Positions 1 through 13,382 of a stretch of DNA of 64,000 nucleotides are shown in pieces (position 1 is the stretch's first letter; the number at the start of each line of letters is the position of its first letter). Made by a program: the position numbers and the translations under genes. The notes beneath the pieces were generated by a model. The model was not told where the DNA came from. It was given only the letters and a program-made list of their open reading frames with translations, and did no database searches. Source of the DNA: Rhizopus sp. PT2906 (lineage: Eukaryota > Mucoromycota > Mucoromycetes > Mucorales > Rhizopodaceae); NCBI GenBank assembly GCA_025529335.1, contig JAMYHX010000076.1, forward strand, positions 53,090 through 117,089, in the 5' to 3' direction.

Positions 1-2915
1 CCATAAGAGTTGAACAGCCGTCAAGACGGATTTTTGGTCTGAACTGGCTACTGCAGAGATAAACGTAAGCATGACTGCTGTGATATTGACAGTCAATTGG
101 AACTGCAAAAACTTCTTGACCGCGTCGTTTACACAACGACCCCACATGATAGCCTTGACAATACTTGAGAAATTGTCATCCATCAGAATGATACTCGATG
201 CTTCCTTAGCAACCTCTGTACCTGCGATACCCATACTGAAACCAACATCAGCCATCTTGAGAGCCGGACCGTCGTTTGTACCATCACCTGTGACAGCTAC
301 GATATCACCCAATTCCCGAAGACGACTCACAAGAATACGCTTATCTTCCGGACTAGAACGAGCAAGAACTTGAAGGCGAGGTAGTATAGCGTCCATTTCG
401 GCAAGAGTCAATTTCCTAAACGCAGGACCTTCCATAACAACACCGCCTGGTGTATAAATGCCACATTGTTTAGCAATACTCTTTGCAGTCACCAGATTGT
501 CACCAGTGACCATGCGCACAAAGACACCAGCACGTTGACAGGCTTGTACAGCCTCAGGTACGCCTTCACGAAGAGGGTCTTCAATACCAACGACACCAAT
601 AAAAGTGAGGCTCTTGTCATGGACCAAATCTTCATAGGGCACTTGATCGTCATTGCTATCTTCAGAGACCCCTGAAGCTCCTTTAGGAGGCCACTCTTCA
701 AAGTCACGATAGGCAATGCCGATCGTACGAAGACTACGCTTTGCATAATTTTGAATAGTTTGTTCAATACGCACGCGGTCCTCTGAGGTCAAGTCTGCTG
801 TAGCAACAGGTTCGTCATCCTGTTGCATGTCGAGCGATAAGACAAAGGAGCACAAATTGAGAATAATTTCAGAAGCGCCCTTGACATGAACACGGTACAT
901 CACTTTCTTTGTTATTGGATGGGGGTACTGCATGACAGTAGCCATAGCTTTGCGTTCGGAACTAAAGGGGTATAATTGCTCGATCGGCCACAGGGACCTT
1001 AATTTACCATAGTGCTCAGCATGTAGATCACGAGAGAATTGAAGCAGCGCAGTTTCGGTCTTGTTACCTACAAAACAGGGCTCGCCCTTTTCGTTCTCTC
1101 CTTCAAAGGCTGTAGAGTTTACGGCAATCGATTGATTGATAAGATCGAGTGCTGGTTTAGAAACGTGGCTGGGTACATTAGCAATAGCAACGACATCTTC
1201 TTCCTCTTCCTTGGGTGACTTTTCAAAACTAAATGAGGAGCCAAAGGCGCCTGCGACCACAGTCATTTTGTTTTGAGTCAAGGTGCCTGTCTTATCGGAA
1301 CAAACGGTTGTTGCGTTGCCCATGGTTTCACAAGCAGCTAAGACACGAACCAAGTTATTGTCCTTGAGCATACGCTGAGTGGCATAAGCAAGCGCTATAA
1401 AACAGGTTAGAAACTATTTTTATGAACGTTAAGTCACAATATTACCCAAAGTAACAGCAAGAGGCAAGCCTTCAGGAACAGCAACAACAACGATAGTAAC
1501 AACAACGATCAAGATCTTCATGATGTCCAAAACAATTGTCGTAGGTTGATCAGGGACACCGTATCTCCAACTGACAAAGTAACGGATAAGCAAGACGATG
1601 AGCATCAATAAACCAGCGGCAGAACCAAGTTTGGCAATCATCTCAGCCAACTGGTTCAGTTTTTCTTGAAGAGGTGTACTCTCAGGCTCTGAACGAAGGG
1701 CCATCATGGTACGACCATAGTACGAGTTCTGACCAACACTGATGACGAGATAAGTACCAACGCCTTCCAAGACCTTGGAGCCAGAGATAATAAAAGGATC
1801 AGGCAAATGAGACGGGGGCTTGGAACTGTCTTGTCTAGCATATCGTTCACAGACTTGCCATGGTTGTTTACGAACAGCATCTGATTCACCTGTAGCAGCA
1901 GATTCGTCACACTTCAAATTATGGCCTTCAATAAAGATACCATCTACAGGAGCAATATCTCCTGGCTCCAAATGGAGAATATCGCCCACTTGGATGTCAT
2001 GTACGGATATCATGATTACCATAGATTCTCTTGTGGCCTTGAAATATGAATCAGTAAAAATTCTAAAAGTTTGATTCTACTTACTTTTACAACACGGTCT
2101 TCCTTTTTAGCATTCAGTTTACGAAACTGCTTTTCTTTTTGATAGTCATTCACGCTTCCGACAAGAACAACGAGTAAGATGGCAACGATAATGGCAACAC
2201 CTTCCACCCATTTGACGCCTGGTATTCTATGACCAAATTGGTCGTATTCTGGAACTGCAATATCTTCGTATAAGCCAACACCTAAGGAGACGACTGCTGC
2301 GATGGCTAATAGGATCTATAATTGAATTAGATGACAATATAAATGATGTTATCTATTGCTTACAAGTGTCTTGTCCTGAAATGCGATCCACATGAGTCGA
2401 AGGATTCCTTTGGATTCTGTTTCAGGCAATATGTTTGCACCAAATATTTTCCTTCTCTGAGGAAATGCAGTGATATCAGGGGAACTAATAGTGATATCAG
2501 TGCGATGTGTCAGCTGTCTCGCACCTAGTGAATGCACTGTCGGGGTTCTTTCTAAAAGATCTGCATCCAAGACAGAATCGTCCTTTTTGTTATTTGTGAT
2601 CTGATCCAGAGAGATGGGTTGATGGTTAGGTGCGTTTGGTATCAAACCCGATCGGAGGTCGACATGAAGTCCCTTTGCTACACCTTCTACACCACCATAA
2701 GCGCGTAATAAAGGTAAGTTCTTTGGGTCAACTAGTGCGCTCAACTGTTCTGGTAAAAAAGCGAATGGATTTGAAGGGTCTTGATGAGGTGTCATGTGAT
2801 CTATAAGATCAATCTTCACTTCATGCTGTTCTATTGATTTTTCTGTAGTGACAACATTAGAGATGAGCGTTGGATTTTCGCTTAAAAGTGCGCTAGGTGG
2901 ATTTAATGTGTTCAT
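1..2915 (-). CDS. PMC1: Vacuolar/plasma-membrane Ca2+-transporting P-type ATPase, 5' part (PMC1-like)
   Basis: This P2B-type ATPase pumps Ca2+ out of the cytosol, in fungi usually into the vacuole. Exons read on the minus strand as about 2915-2364, 2315-2095, 2037-1446 and 1394 to beyond the window edge, with GT-AG introns. The sequence shows the actuator-domain CDESAATGES loop, the M4 Ca2+-site motif VPEGLPLAVTL, the phosphorylation motif CSDKTGTLT, KGASE in the nucleotide domain and the hinge VTGDGTNDGPALK. The reading frame is still open in the M5/M6 region at base 1, so the last membrane segments are missing. The roughly 185-residue N-terminus is polar and low in conservation, as in fungal Pmc1. 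It is divergent from the myosin light-chain gene, with a 678-bp spacer. The family is secure; PMC1 rather than another P2B paralogue is inferred. Confidence 0.93.
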
Positions 2916-3593
2916 GTAGAATATGTATTTCTTTCTCCCTCCCTTTTTTTAAATATTTTTTTGTTATAGTTATTATAAGGAAAAATAAGAAGAAGGGTGA
3001 TTAAAGAAAGAAAAGAAAAAGAGAAAGAGGGGAAGGGTGTAGTTTATATACAAGAAGCAAAAAAGGGGAAAATAAGGGGTAAGAGAAAGACATTATATGT
3101 ATGATCATACTCAAGCATAGCACGCGCGCGTATATACATGTCTGTCCTAGAAAGAAAAAAAAAAGAGACAAGAAAAGAGAGAAATATCTATTAGATTGTA
3201 AATCCATGTACTTGCACAACTTTCTTGCATTCAAATAAAAAGTCGATCCTTTGATCAGCCAAAGTTCATTAAAGACGATTGCATATTTATTGAATAATAA
3301 GATTTAAACACTATTAACCAATACTACTATTCTAAGTTATATATCATTTTTCTAAAGACAAACTAAAATAAAAGCCCTTTTTTTGTGTGTTTTTTCTCTC
3401 CTGAGATGCATGACATAAACTAAATATATACTTTTATGTGTTTCTGTTGTTTATGCAAAAAAAAGGCGGAGTTGCATTATGATTTAATAAAAATGGTGTT
3501 TGTTATGTATTTTTGCCTAATAAAGCAAGTTTTGTTATACATGCATATACGGTAGCATTCTTTATATTCTTCTTTCTTTTCTTTACAGACAGA
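2916..3593. promoter_or_regulatory. Divergent promoter spacer, Ca2+-ATPase / myosin light chain
   Basis: The spacer is AT-rich with A- and T-rich runs, CT-rich stretches and a short alternating CG patch near 3122. It must hold both promoters and 5' UTRs. I see no credible gene; the open frames across it are low-complexity. Confidence 0.5.
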
Positions 3594-4182
3594 ATGGCCC
3601 CCATGGTAAGCTTGGATTTCTGATGTATAAGAAAATATTGATGTGTGTGTATATAAATAGAATAAACGACGCCAAAACTCCAATGTGTTTGCCATGTTTG
3701 ATAAAGCACAAGTTATGGAATTTAAAGATGCATTTAGTATAATGGATACCAATAGTGATGGATTAGTGGATATGAATGATTTAAAGATTACATTTGAAAG
3801 ATTAGGTAATACTATATATTATTGGACCTCCCCCAATTGACATATTCCTTTTTGACTTTTAGGTCAGCCAGCGACAGAAGAAGAAATTAAAGAAATGCTT
3901 GGAGATGCGACAACACCCATCAACTTTACCGTCTTTTTAACATTAATGGCTGATAAATTAGCAGATATAGACTCAGAAAATGTGCTCTTGAAAGCATTTT
4001 CAGCATTTGACGATGATAGAGATGGAAAAATAAGTGCAGATTATCTAAGGGAATGTATGATGACTATGGGTGACAGATTCACAAACGAAGAGGTCGATAT
4101 TATGTTTAAGGGATCAGTTATTGATGAAGATGGCAACTTTAATTATAGAGATTTTGTTAGAATTTTAAAGCATGGAGAATAA
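3594..4182 (+). CDS. Myosin regulatory light chain (EF-hand)
   Basis: This light chain binds the second IQ motif of type II myosin and acts in the cytokinetic ring. Three exons fit: 3594-3605 (only MAPM), 3661-3805 and 3863-4182. The tiny first exon splices to KRRQNSNVFAMFDKAQVMEF, which matches the family hallmark SNVFAMFD and supports this start. The first EF-hand loop keeps DTNSDGLVD, the usual divalent-cation site of regulatory light chains. The later hands are partly degenerate, although DDDRDGKIS still looks cation-competent. The family segments INFTVFLTLMADK and TMGDRFTNEEVD are present. Length is about 158 aa, normal for Rlc1/MLC2. No phosphorylatable RxxS is obvious apart from QNS just before VFAMFD. 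The stop overlaps the convergent nucleoporin gene by 18 bp. Confidence 0.9.
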
Positions 4183-7100
4183 AGAGTTCTCGTACAATTG
4201 ATTTAATGTATCATATTGCAGAGAAGCTGGGGGCAATATTGATTCGGTATTGTTATGAAGCGCCTTCACAATTCTATATGTATATGTTTCCTTTAATGCT
4301 GTCTTTTGTTGAATGTCGCTGGTCAATAATTGGATATGCTTTATATACTTGCTATGTAAATCTCTCTTGTATACTTCATTCCAAATAATCTTTAACATCT
4401 CCTCATGTTCATCATCATAACTATAACAGTTGGCTAACTGAATGGCTGCCAAGATGTTTGATATGTCTGCTCCAACATTATCCAGTTTAACCAACAACTT
4501 AATCACCTGTATCCTTTCTATGCTTTCATGATTTAATAGACTTCTTATTGATTCTCTCAGCTCATCCATTTCTTGACTTGACATCATCGTTGCGCATCTA
4601 TTCAGTAGAAATTCGACCTTGTCATCTCTTTCATTGTGCATATATTTTAAATGTTCATTAAATGTATCAATCATTTCAGTCTGCATATGCGCAAATTCTA
4701 GCTCAGCAGTGATTTCTCTCGGTGAATCCTGTTCTTCTACTGCATATAACATCTTCATCCAACTTAGCATATCGCATCTTTTATATACATTCGTCTCCTT
4801 TTTCACGCATTCTCTGAGACATTGAGATGCCTTTTCATAATTCTCCTGTGTCATATGATGAATCCATGAAATGCTCATTGCTCTATTCTCAAATATCTGG
4901 TCAAGATATTCAGGTACGGCTCGGCTAAGTGATAGTATCTTTTCTTCTTGATGATGCTCAATCAACCGATCTACTAAAAGGTTCAAGTAGTCATAGCCAT
5001 AGACCTTAGCAAAATATGTATGTTTCGCTTGTACTTCATCTGCTGTTAACTGACTATTCTCTAAAGCGGATATAATCGATGGTAAGTCATCATATGTCTC
5101 TGCAAGCTTGACTGCTGCTTCAAACAGACCGCAGGAGCATAGACTCTCTATCGTCACACGCATCGTATTCTGGAAAGCGCGTTGTCTTTGCTGTCGTATA
5201 TCTCCTTTACTATAGATCATTTATGAGTGAGTTCGTCTCTATACTTTTTTAATGTTTACCTCTTGTTGATCGAATTAAACATGTATTTGAGTAATAGAAC
5301 GGATATGTCATATAGTCTGTCCTTTAGCTTTACAATTATTTCTTCGTTCACGTTATCATAATGGCCTGAAGCATATGATCGTATTCTCTCATTGACATTC
5401 ATCATTATTTCCCTTGCACTAACTATAGCACACATGTGTTAGAATATGTTTATGTATATTCAATAAAAGGATTTTTACCCATCCAAAGATCTCCATGGCT
5501 CTTTATATCATAAAGGTTCAAACATCTCTGTTCATAACCAGTTGCCCTATGAACCAGAGACTGAAGAGAGTATAAGTACAAGCTATAAAGCACATGTCAT
5601 TTTGAATTACCAGTATAACCTCAGCCAATTTTAGTAAATAAAACGCAGTATCTTCAGAATCAGGAACAAGTGCATCAAACGTACAAAAGAATTGATCCAG
5701 TAATTGATTTAAATTAAGAGGCTATATCAAACAATCAATGACCATCTTGCAAATAATCTATAGACAAAATACTTACATAATCGATTAAAAAGGCACGTAC
5801 AAGGTCATTACTATCTTGTTGCAAGAGTAACTGAGTGGCCTGTGAAAACTGCTTGACGAAGCTTCCATCAGAAACAAAGGTCTCATATAGCTGAACAGCA
5901 AAGTAGTAATACTCTGTATTCAGCATCAACTTAAGTCGTTCGCTTTCAGGCACCTATTTAATAGTATGAGCAACTGTAAGTAAAAAAGATAATTGCTTAC
6001 CGATTCAATCAAGCCATTGGTGATCAAAGCAGCTATTATTCGACTCGAAAATACATACCTAGCTTCAAGATAGAATCCCAAATCAAGAGATTTGGGCAGT
6101 AGTTCGCTTCCCTGCATAATTTCATCTGCAACGGCTAGCACAGCCTTTGTGACATCTTCATGCTCTGCTCGAAGAGGGAATTTTAGAAAGCTCTACAGAT
6201 TTTTAGGTTTAGATAGAGTAAATCAAAATCATTATTCTATTTACATCTTCACGTATTCCATAAAAGATGAATTGTTCAAGTCTTGACTTAAAGATCAATG
6301 TATCTCTTTCGTTCTAAGAGAGCAGTCAGTATCTGTTTTATGCAGTCATGTTTACATGTATGCTTACAATATCATCAACGGCAGTTGCATAAATGTTTCT
6401 TCTCAACATATAAGTACATACGTCATGCTTGCTTCTTTTCTTCTACTTACCCTGATATGGCTGGCTCCCGAATCTTGTCTACGTCTACTTCAAATAGAAT
6501 AGTCCCTCCTTTTGTGATGATGATGGCCGATTCGACATGTTCACGTTGACAAGCTTTCGTACAAAGTACCATGTCGTCTTTTTGCTTAAGCACTGCATAT
6601 TCTTCAAAGACGGATTGTTTATCCAAAGAAACTGCAACGACCGTTTGATCAAAGGTAACAAATGCGAGCGACTGTCCAAGTTCTAGACTGGGTAAACGTG
6701 AAAGCGTGCCGGGAATAACTGAATAAGGTACAGATGCTGTATGCTGAATCGTTAGTCGTGCATAATCTTCGCGTAATGTTTCTCGGTCAATGGCAAGTAA
6801 AATGACTGCGTACTGTACATAATTATTCATTTCAGGTACAGAATAAGACACGAGTATGGCAAGATGGCCGTTCCTAAACCTTATGTGTAAGCCAATAAAA
6901 ATATCAAAAACATATACACTTACTCGATAACATGAAGGTCATGTAAACTGGACTTTAGGCTATGCTTTGATATATGCGTCGGTATATGGCGTGCTAAGGC
7001 GTCCTTTATATGCTGATGAATGGAAATAACGGATAAAAGCTGTTGTCCACAAAATATAAGTTTCCCCTGGTGCTTTATATCATCCCTTTTCTTTCTTTCT

Positions 7101-8043
7101 TACCTTGACTTTACTCTCTTGATCCACCTCCCATATAATGATGTGATCAGGGTATGCAGCATAAATCAAGCTATTGTTGACTGCAATACTCACAATCTCT
7201 CCTGAGCAAAGTATTGAGGATTTTGATACGTTGGATAAACATTTTAATGACTTTGAAGTGAAAGGTAGAATATCGCTCAGGTACGAAACAAGGCTTGCTT
7301 GCTTATAGAATGAGTACACATTGATTTTGTGCTGTTGTTGGTAATCTATCAAATAGATATTGCCACAACTTGTACCCATTATGGCCTGTCTTTCTTGGAC
7401 TGGTGTAACAGCTGTGATAAGCTCATGCTGAGAGAGTGTGGTTTGGTAATCCACATAAAGTGACGGAGAGGTATAATCATTCCAATACAAAATTCTTCCA
7501 CTCTGACCGATTGCTAATATTCCCTTACTGCCAATTAAATGTACTTTAGGTGGACTATCCATATGGTTGAGAGTTAATTGAGACACCTGATATTCTACTG
7601 CTGGCTACAGTGTGTATTTAGTGTTTGCTAAAGTATCTTTCTATCTTTCTTTCTAACCTTGATCTTGTAGCGATAAATATAAATAGATTCAAAAGTGGAC
7701 ACGAGCACACATTCCTTCTCAAACGACGTGTACACATTCACAAGTTGATCTATATCCAGAATATTAGAGCAAAATACAATGAAATAAAGAATCTCTTACG
7801 TGATTTGATGGCTGATTCCATTAGAGAAGGAAACTTACAAGCCCATGTCAATCTATATACATTTGTCTGACTGAGAATATCTGGATCGGCCCAAGGAGCT
7901 GGATACGTGGTTGATACTGGGACAGTGCATCCCATTGCGATAAATTCGTGTAAATCTACATGTGGTTTGTCCGATCGTTTTAGAAAATAAGGTGCTATTA
8001 TCGATTGACGGATTCCTTTATGGCCAGGCTTAATTTTAGGCAT
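4165..8043 (-). CDS. NUP133: Nup133-like nucleoporin (Y-complex), multi-exon
   Basis: This is a predicted scaffold nucleoporin of the Nup84/Nup107-160 complex. The N-terminal exons (8043 to about 7080) encode a beta-propeller-like part with repeats such as WAYQLVNVY, LVSTFESIYIYRYK and LIYAAYPDHIIIWEV. The middle exons (about 6850-5735) continue it and move into a helical region. The last exon (5220-4165) is a 350-residue alpha-solenoid containing SLCSCGLFEAAVKLAETYDD. At least seven exons with short introns are needed and I did not resolve every junction. A strong pyrimidine tract plus AG just upstream of 8055 suggests a small extra 5' exon, so the MPKIKPGHKG start is provisional. Nup155/Nup170 is the main alternative but I see none of its signature regions. 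The 3' coding end overlaps the myosin light-chain stop on the other strand. Confidence 0.7.
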
Positions 8044-8383
8044 TGAATCAAAACTATGGAAAAAAAAAAAAAGAAACAATAAAAATGAAAGAGACACTTT
8101 TGTGCGCCCTCATAAATAACAATAAAATGACGAATCCGTCTGTACTTGGTATAGGTCATAGGCAGGTGATATTGTCCCTTATTTTATCAGAGCATATCAA
8201 GCTCACTCTATGCCTTTCTTTTTTAATTGTACCCGATAATGACAAATATGTAATCATTTCTATCTTAAATTGTTTTGGTTATCAGCCCTTCCTATATGGC
8301 TCATACTAAAACTATACATGATGCAACGATTCGTTTATTATAAACTATGTATAAGCAAAGAATTTACATACAAAAGAATGTCA

Positions 8384-11300
8384 TTAAATACTATTTCTTC
8401 TTCCTCTCTTTCCTTTCACTTCTTTTCCTTTCAAAATAGGATCTTGTTCATCATCTGTCAATTTTCCAGAAGCATATGCTTTCCAACGAGCAACCACTTC
8501 TTTTCCGACATCATAACCCGTTTGAAAGATATCATTATACTTTGCAAATTCCAGAGTACCCCATTGTTGTACAGGCAGCTTTAGATAGAGCGTGCCATCT
8601 GTTACCTTGGCCTCTTCCAATTTCGCAACACTACTCACATAAGCAAGTCGACTCTGTATTTCGGCAATGCTTGGAATGTTGTAAGTCCTGAACGGATTGA
8701 GGCCATGTAAGAGTGCCCACCAACCGCTTATGGAATCACCATAATAAACAGGGCTCGTATCATCCTCAGAAGCAACATCGACAGCAATGATGATATCAGC
8801 CCCCATGCTTTTAGCCACTGAGACAGGAAGATTGTCCATATAGCCACCATCGACAAGCATATTGCCATTATCACAAATAGGCGGCATATAACCTGAAAGC
8901 GACATTGAGGCTCGAATATATCGCCATGCATAACCTGTCGTATGAACCTCCATACGTGAAAACGTAATGTTGGTTGTCACTGCATAGTAAGGTAACCAGT
9001 AATCCTCAATCTGACTATCACCAATACATTTCCAAATGGCTCTGTTGAACTCATGGCCTGTAAACCATGCTGTGACAGGATAAGTCAAGTCCATGATCTG
9101 TCTCCAAATGCTAGATACACGACCTGCAAACATCTTGCTTCTTGCAATAACAGATACAAGATCCATATTGCGTGCATACAACCCACCGACAAAGCTACCA
9201 ATACTTGTGCCACCAATGATATCAATCGGAATGCCTGCCTCTTCAATGGCTTGAATAACACCTACATGAGCGATACCACGTGCACCACCACCACCAAGAA
9301 CAAGAGCCACGGATTTGCCACAGATTCTGCGAGCCAAACGAGCAAAGTCGTTCCTGGCCGTTGAACTTACACCAGTCATCGTGTTGGTGTTTGACTTTTT
9401 AAAATCAAGCAATCGACTAATGGGAGGCACAGCAGAATAGTACTCCTTGATCTGGTCTTTGACGTTGGATAGCATGGTGATAGAGTTTGCAGTCACCTTT
9501 CTTCCTTGCTGTGCTAACCATGGTGGCACAAACTTTTCACTAGCTGCTAAAGTAGTATGTTGACGCAATGCCATATACACATGATGATGAGCTTGAATCC
9601 ACAATCGGTTCTACAAGGGAATCATAGTTAGCAACTGTAAACATACACAAACTACACGCATTACCTTTAACCAGTTTTGAGTTGTGCCTGGAGCACAATA
9701 TCTTTCCCCATGAAGCAAGACAAGTTCTTTTCTTGCTGTTGTCTTCAAGTTGATCAAGAGACGTTCATACTCTCCAACAGAGGGATCACCATCGCCAAGA
9801 CCAACTAACAAGATACAATCAGCCTGTCGAATACAAGTACGCGTCCACTGCGAGGTAACACCGCCATCAGCCAAGTATAGAACAATTCTATACTTCTCTT
9901 CCTGCTGAGCAAGCCAAGAAGCCATCTTGAGTTTACCTAAACGAGAAAATGCATATTTACCCATGATCGCTGTCACGGTCGCACTGTTCAAAAGGACACA
10001 GGTGGCTCCTACAGAATGAATCAAGGCAGCCTTTAAGCTCTCTGCAAATTCCGTCACCGGAACAGCAGAATTGACAGGAATGATACCAATCGTCTTTAGA
10101 TTCACGTTGTTTCGACCATAGAGCTCAGGGTACCCCTTGGGATCAGCGGTTGAAGCGATCGCCGTTTCTGGATTGGAGCTCATACGGAACACATTTGGAT
10201 TTCGCATGTCTCTATTGCGCAGTTCAAGTGAACGGAAAGCGACCATACGCGAAATTTGAAGCGTGATCTCTGGATGACGAAGTGCAAGTGCATTAAACAA
10301 TGTTTTAGGCATACGTGCAAGTTCCGTATCACGGATGGCGTGAAGTGTGGCAGATGTAGGAACACCAGCTACAAAAAAAAAATCAATTTAGTCTTGCAAT
10401 ATATAGATAAGGATCTTCTCCTTACTTAATACTTCAAGTTCTCCTACACTATCACCATGACCAAATTCTCCAAGAATCTCAATATCTCCTTCTTTCTTCT
10501 CATGTATTGTTCTCAAACGGCCATGCAACACCATATAGATAGCATCACTTGGTTCACCTTCTCTGCAGATAATTTGACCAGCATTCACCTGCATCCATTC
10601 TAGTGAGATATCAATTTGAAGGACTACAAAAAATGATGAATGAGAAGGGGGGAACAGTCTAATACATGCTATTAATCAACTTACTCAGTGGACTGACATG
10701 ACCAACAAGCTGTTTAGCCAGTTTCAACATTACGGTTGGATTCTTTTCGATAATTCTATCCAAGCGCTTTTTAGAGACATAGCCTACATAAGCATCCGTC
10801 TTTGCTTTAATTTCAACAAAACTAGGGAACCCAGTCAAAGCATCCAAGTAACCTCCGATTCCACCAGGCTTGATGAAATACAATGGTCTCTTGATCTTTC
10901 CACGATCTTCCTTTCCAAACTTGACTTTACTGCTACGACCAGAAGGAGCATCCGAAGCGACGACCTTGTCCACTTTGGCACTTGTTGTACTGCTAGAAGG
11001 AGGTGATATCTGTTTTCCTTCCTTTGAATGTTCTGATGACTTTGAGGAGATGGAGGACGAAGGAGTAAGTTCAAAACCAGTGTCAACAATACGGGATTTT
11101 CTATTGGTACGGCGCTTGCCCTTCTTTGTACTGGTTTCTTCCATAATATCTTCTCCCTTGGTGGGTGTCATGGATACTTCCAAGAGACCATCAATGACAA
11201 AGAACAGACCTGTGTTATGAGCCCCTTCACGTACCAAGACAGCATCCTTTGGAAAGTAAAGAATCTGCACGTCGTCAGGAGAAATAGGATCTGCCTTGTT

Positions 11301-13382
11301 CGCACTAAGAATATCAGAATTAGTGCCGCCTGATTGTACAGAAGAAGTAGTTGATACAGCATCATCATCATAATCAGCAATAGCATCCAAAGAAGGAGAG
11401 GTCATTGCATCTACCGCGCCTGTGTGAGAGAATAGATCCATGGGATACTGAAGGCGAGATCTTTGTTCTTCATTATAGGAGCGACGAGGAACTCTAGGAG
11501 ACATGGCAAACGGAGATTTGGGTTCTTCTGTGGAAGCGCTGGAGTTTTTAGGCTTGATTCCAAGTGCATCTGAAATACACTTTACGATCGACGTTCGTAA
11601 ATGTTCATCATCTTCCATGCTATACTCGCCTCTTCTATTGGACTTTTGACGGTATAAACGAGGTGAAGCGGCGTTGGATGGCGATGAACCCAATTTAGGA
11701 TTGCTATTAGGACTGCCGTTGTGAATAGATGGTGTATCGGGCATATCGATGATACCTATAGCTTGAATGATTCCAGTACTATCGCTACGGCTGATTTCTG
11801 CCGGTGTCATTCCATTCTCACTGTCTTGAGATGCGGCTTCTTCATCGTTGAACTTATGTCTCAAACGGTCCATTCCATCGGGAGCAAAAAAATCCGCTGG
11901 AAGTTCGGGTAAACTAGCAGATTCATTCACGAGCTTTTCCAGACGTAAAAGTTCCTTTGTCAGACCAAGATACCGATGACTTGTCATCAGAGTAACCCTC
12001 TGAAATCGGGTAACAATCACTTGAACAATATGAGCAGCAGCCTTGGGGAACTTTTGTGTCAACTTGTGGAAAGCTTCTTCAGGAATAACAGCCAATGTCG
12101 TATCAACCGTTGCACGGGCAATAATGTTGGGATGAACAGAACGATAGGATCGTCTATGCCATTTTGAGTAACCATTTATATCTTGTAGTGGCTGAGAATA
12201 TTTGGAGGTGGAGGCAGATAATTTCTTGGAAGTAGTAGGAGGCGGCAGACCAAATGAATCATTCAACTCATGTGGGTCGATATCTTCGTTTTCACTGGCT
12301 AAAACCTGATCTTGAGAGCTGACTGCCTGTGGTGATAACACGGTTGGATGTACTGATCTTGTCCTTTTACGCAGCCCACTATTCTCTGATTCAGGTTTTG
12401 AAACACTAGGTACCATCGGCTCTTCTAAACTAGGAAATACTCGTTTCCATTCGTCAGATGATGAGTCCTTGTTTGGTTCATTATTATTAGAGACAGGAAC
12501 CAAACGTGATAGATGAGATTTAGATGTTGACTTTTGTCTTTGTCGTTCCTTGGCTTCTGACCTGTTGAAGCTTTCTCTAAAGATGGAAAGGATAGTAAAC
12601 AGACTTGATAGAGTACCGCCAGCACCTACTTCATTAATCAAGGTGTAATTTTTAAATTTATCTCTTCTATGATTCGAATCAAAGGGGTCACTATCATCTG
12701 TTGGTTGATTCCACAAATCGTTTGATTCAAATACGTCATCCTCATCACTCGTATCATCCAAGTCCTCATTTTCAGGCTTTACAAACAATTGCACATGTCC
12801 GTCCACGACGATATAAAACGAACGTTCTTGATCCGGGTTTCTAAAAAGAGTATCGCCAGCTAATAACTTTTTGGTTTGAAGATGTCGTGCAAGTTCATGA
12901 AAGACAGGTTGCTCCAAGTAACCAAAGATCTTAATGGAAGACAAGAAGGCTGATAAAAACTCATCTGGATAGTTCTTAAATCCTGGCTTGGAATATTCAT
13001 TTTCTTCACCAGTATCTGGATGTAAATCAAAGGAGGATGCTACTTTGGGTGATTTAATTGGCTTTAAGCGCGAATATTTGGTCAGGAATCGATATCGAAC
13101 GACAAGATAGGTGATGGTAGCAATGATGGTAAGAATGACGAGAAGTGATGAAAAATTCAGGTGCAAGGTGAATGACCAAGTAAGGATTCTATAAAAGAAG
13201 ACAGGTACTGAAATGGTAGCAAACCCAACGATTTTTAAAAGAATCGCTGGTATAAAACCAAGAACTTTGGAAACCATAGATCGCTGAGTGGATGGTGCAA
13301 GTGCTGGTTTTGTTACGCTGACTATAACTTCCTTAGGTGGTGCCTTTGCCAAGGAATCTACTATAGGTCGACTTGAGTCCAT
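8384..13382 (-). CDS. NTE1: Lysophospholipase NTE1 (neuropathy target esterase / patatin-like phospholipase)
   Basis: NTE1 is an ER-membrane serine esterase that deacylates phosphatidylcholine to glycerophosphocholine. Four exons fit exactly: 13382-10685, 10623-10426, 10368-9665 and 9610-8384. They total 4,827 bp (1,608 aa), close to the yeast length. Near the N-terminus are two hydrophobic segments (around residues 35-55 and 70-95). Three cyclic-nucleotide-binding-like modules follow, for example YFPKDAVLVREGAHNTGLFF and ICREGEPSDAIYMVLHGRL, separated by long Ser-rich disordered linkers. The C-terminal patatin domain has the oxyanion loop GGGGARGIAHVGV, the nucleophile motif GGTSIGSF and the catalytic Asp in DGGYMDNLPV. 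All catalytic residues are intact. The protein ends in a basic KGKRGRRNS tail. Confidence 0.95.

Noticed and set aside
3001..3752. Small minus-strand ORFs in the Ca2+-ATPase/myosin spacer
   Set aside because: They are low-complexity Phe/Leu/Ser peptides from purine-rich DNA, and part overlaps myosin exons.
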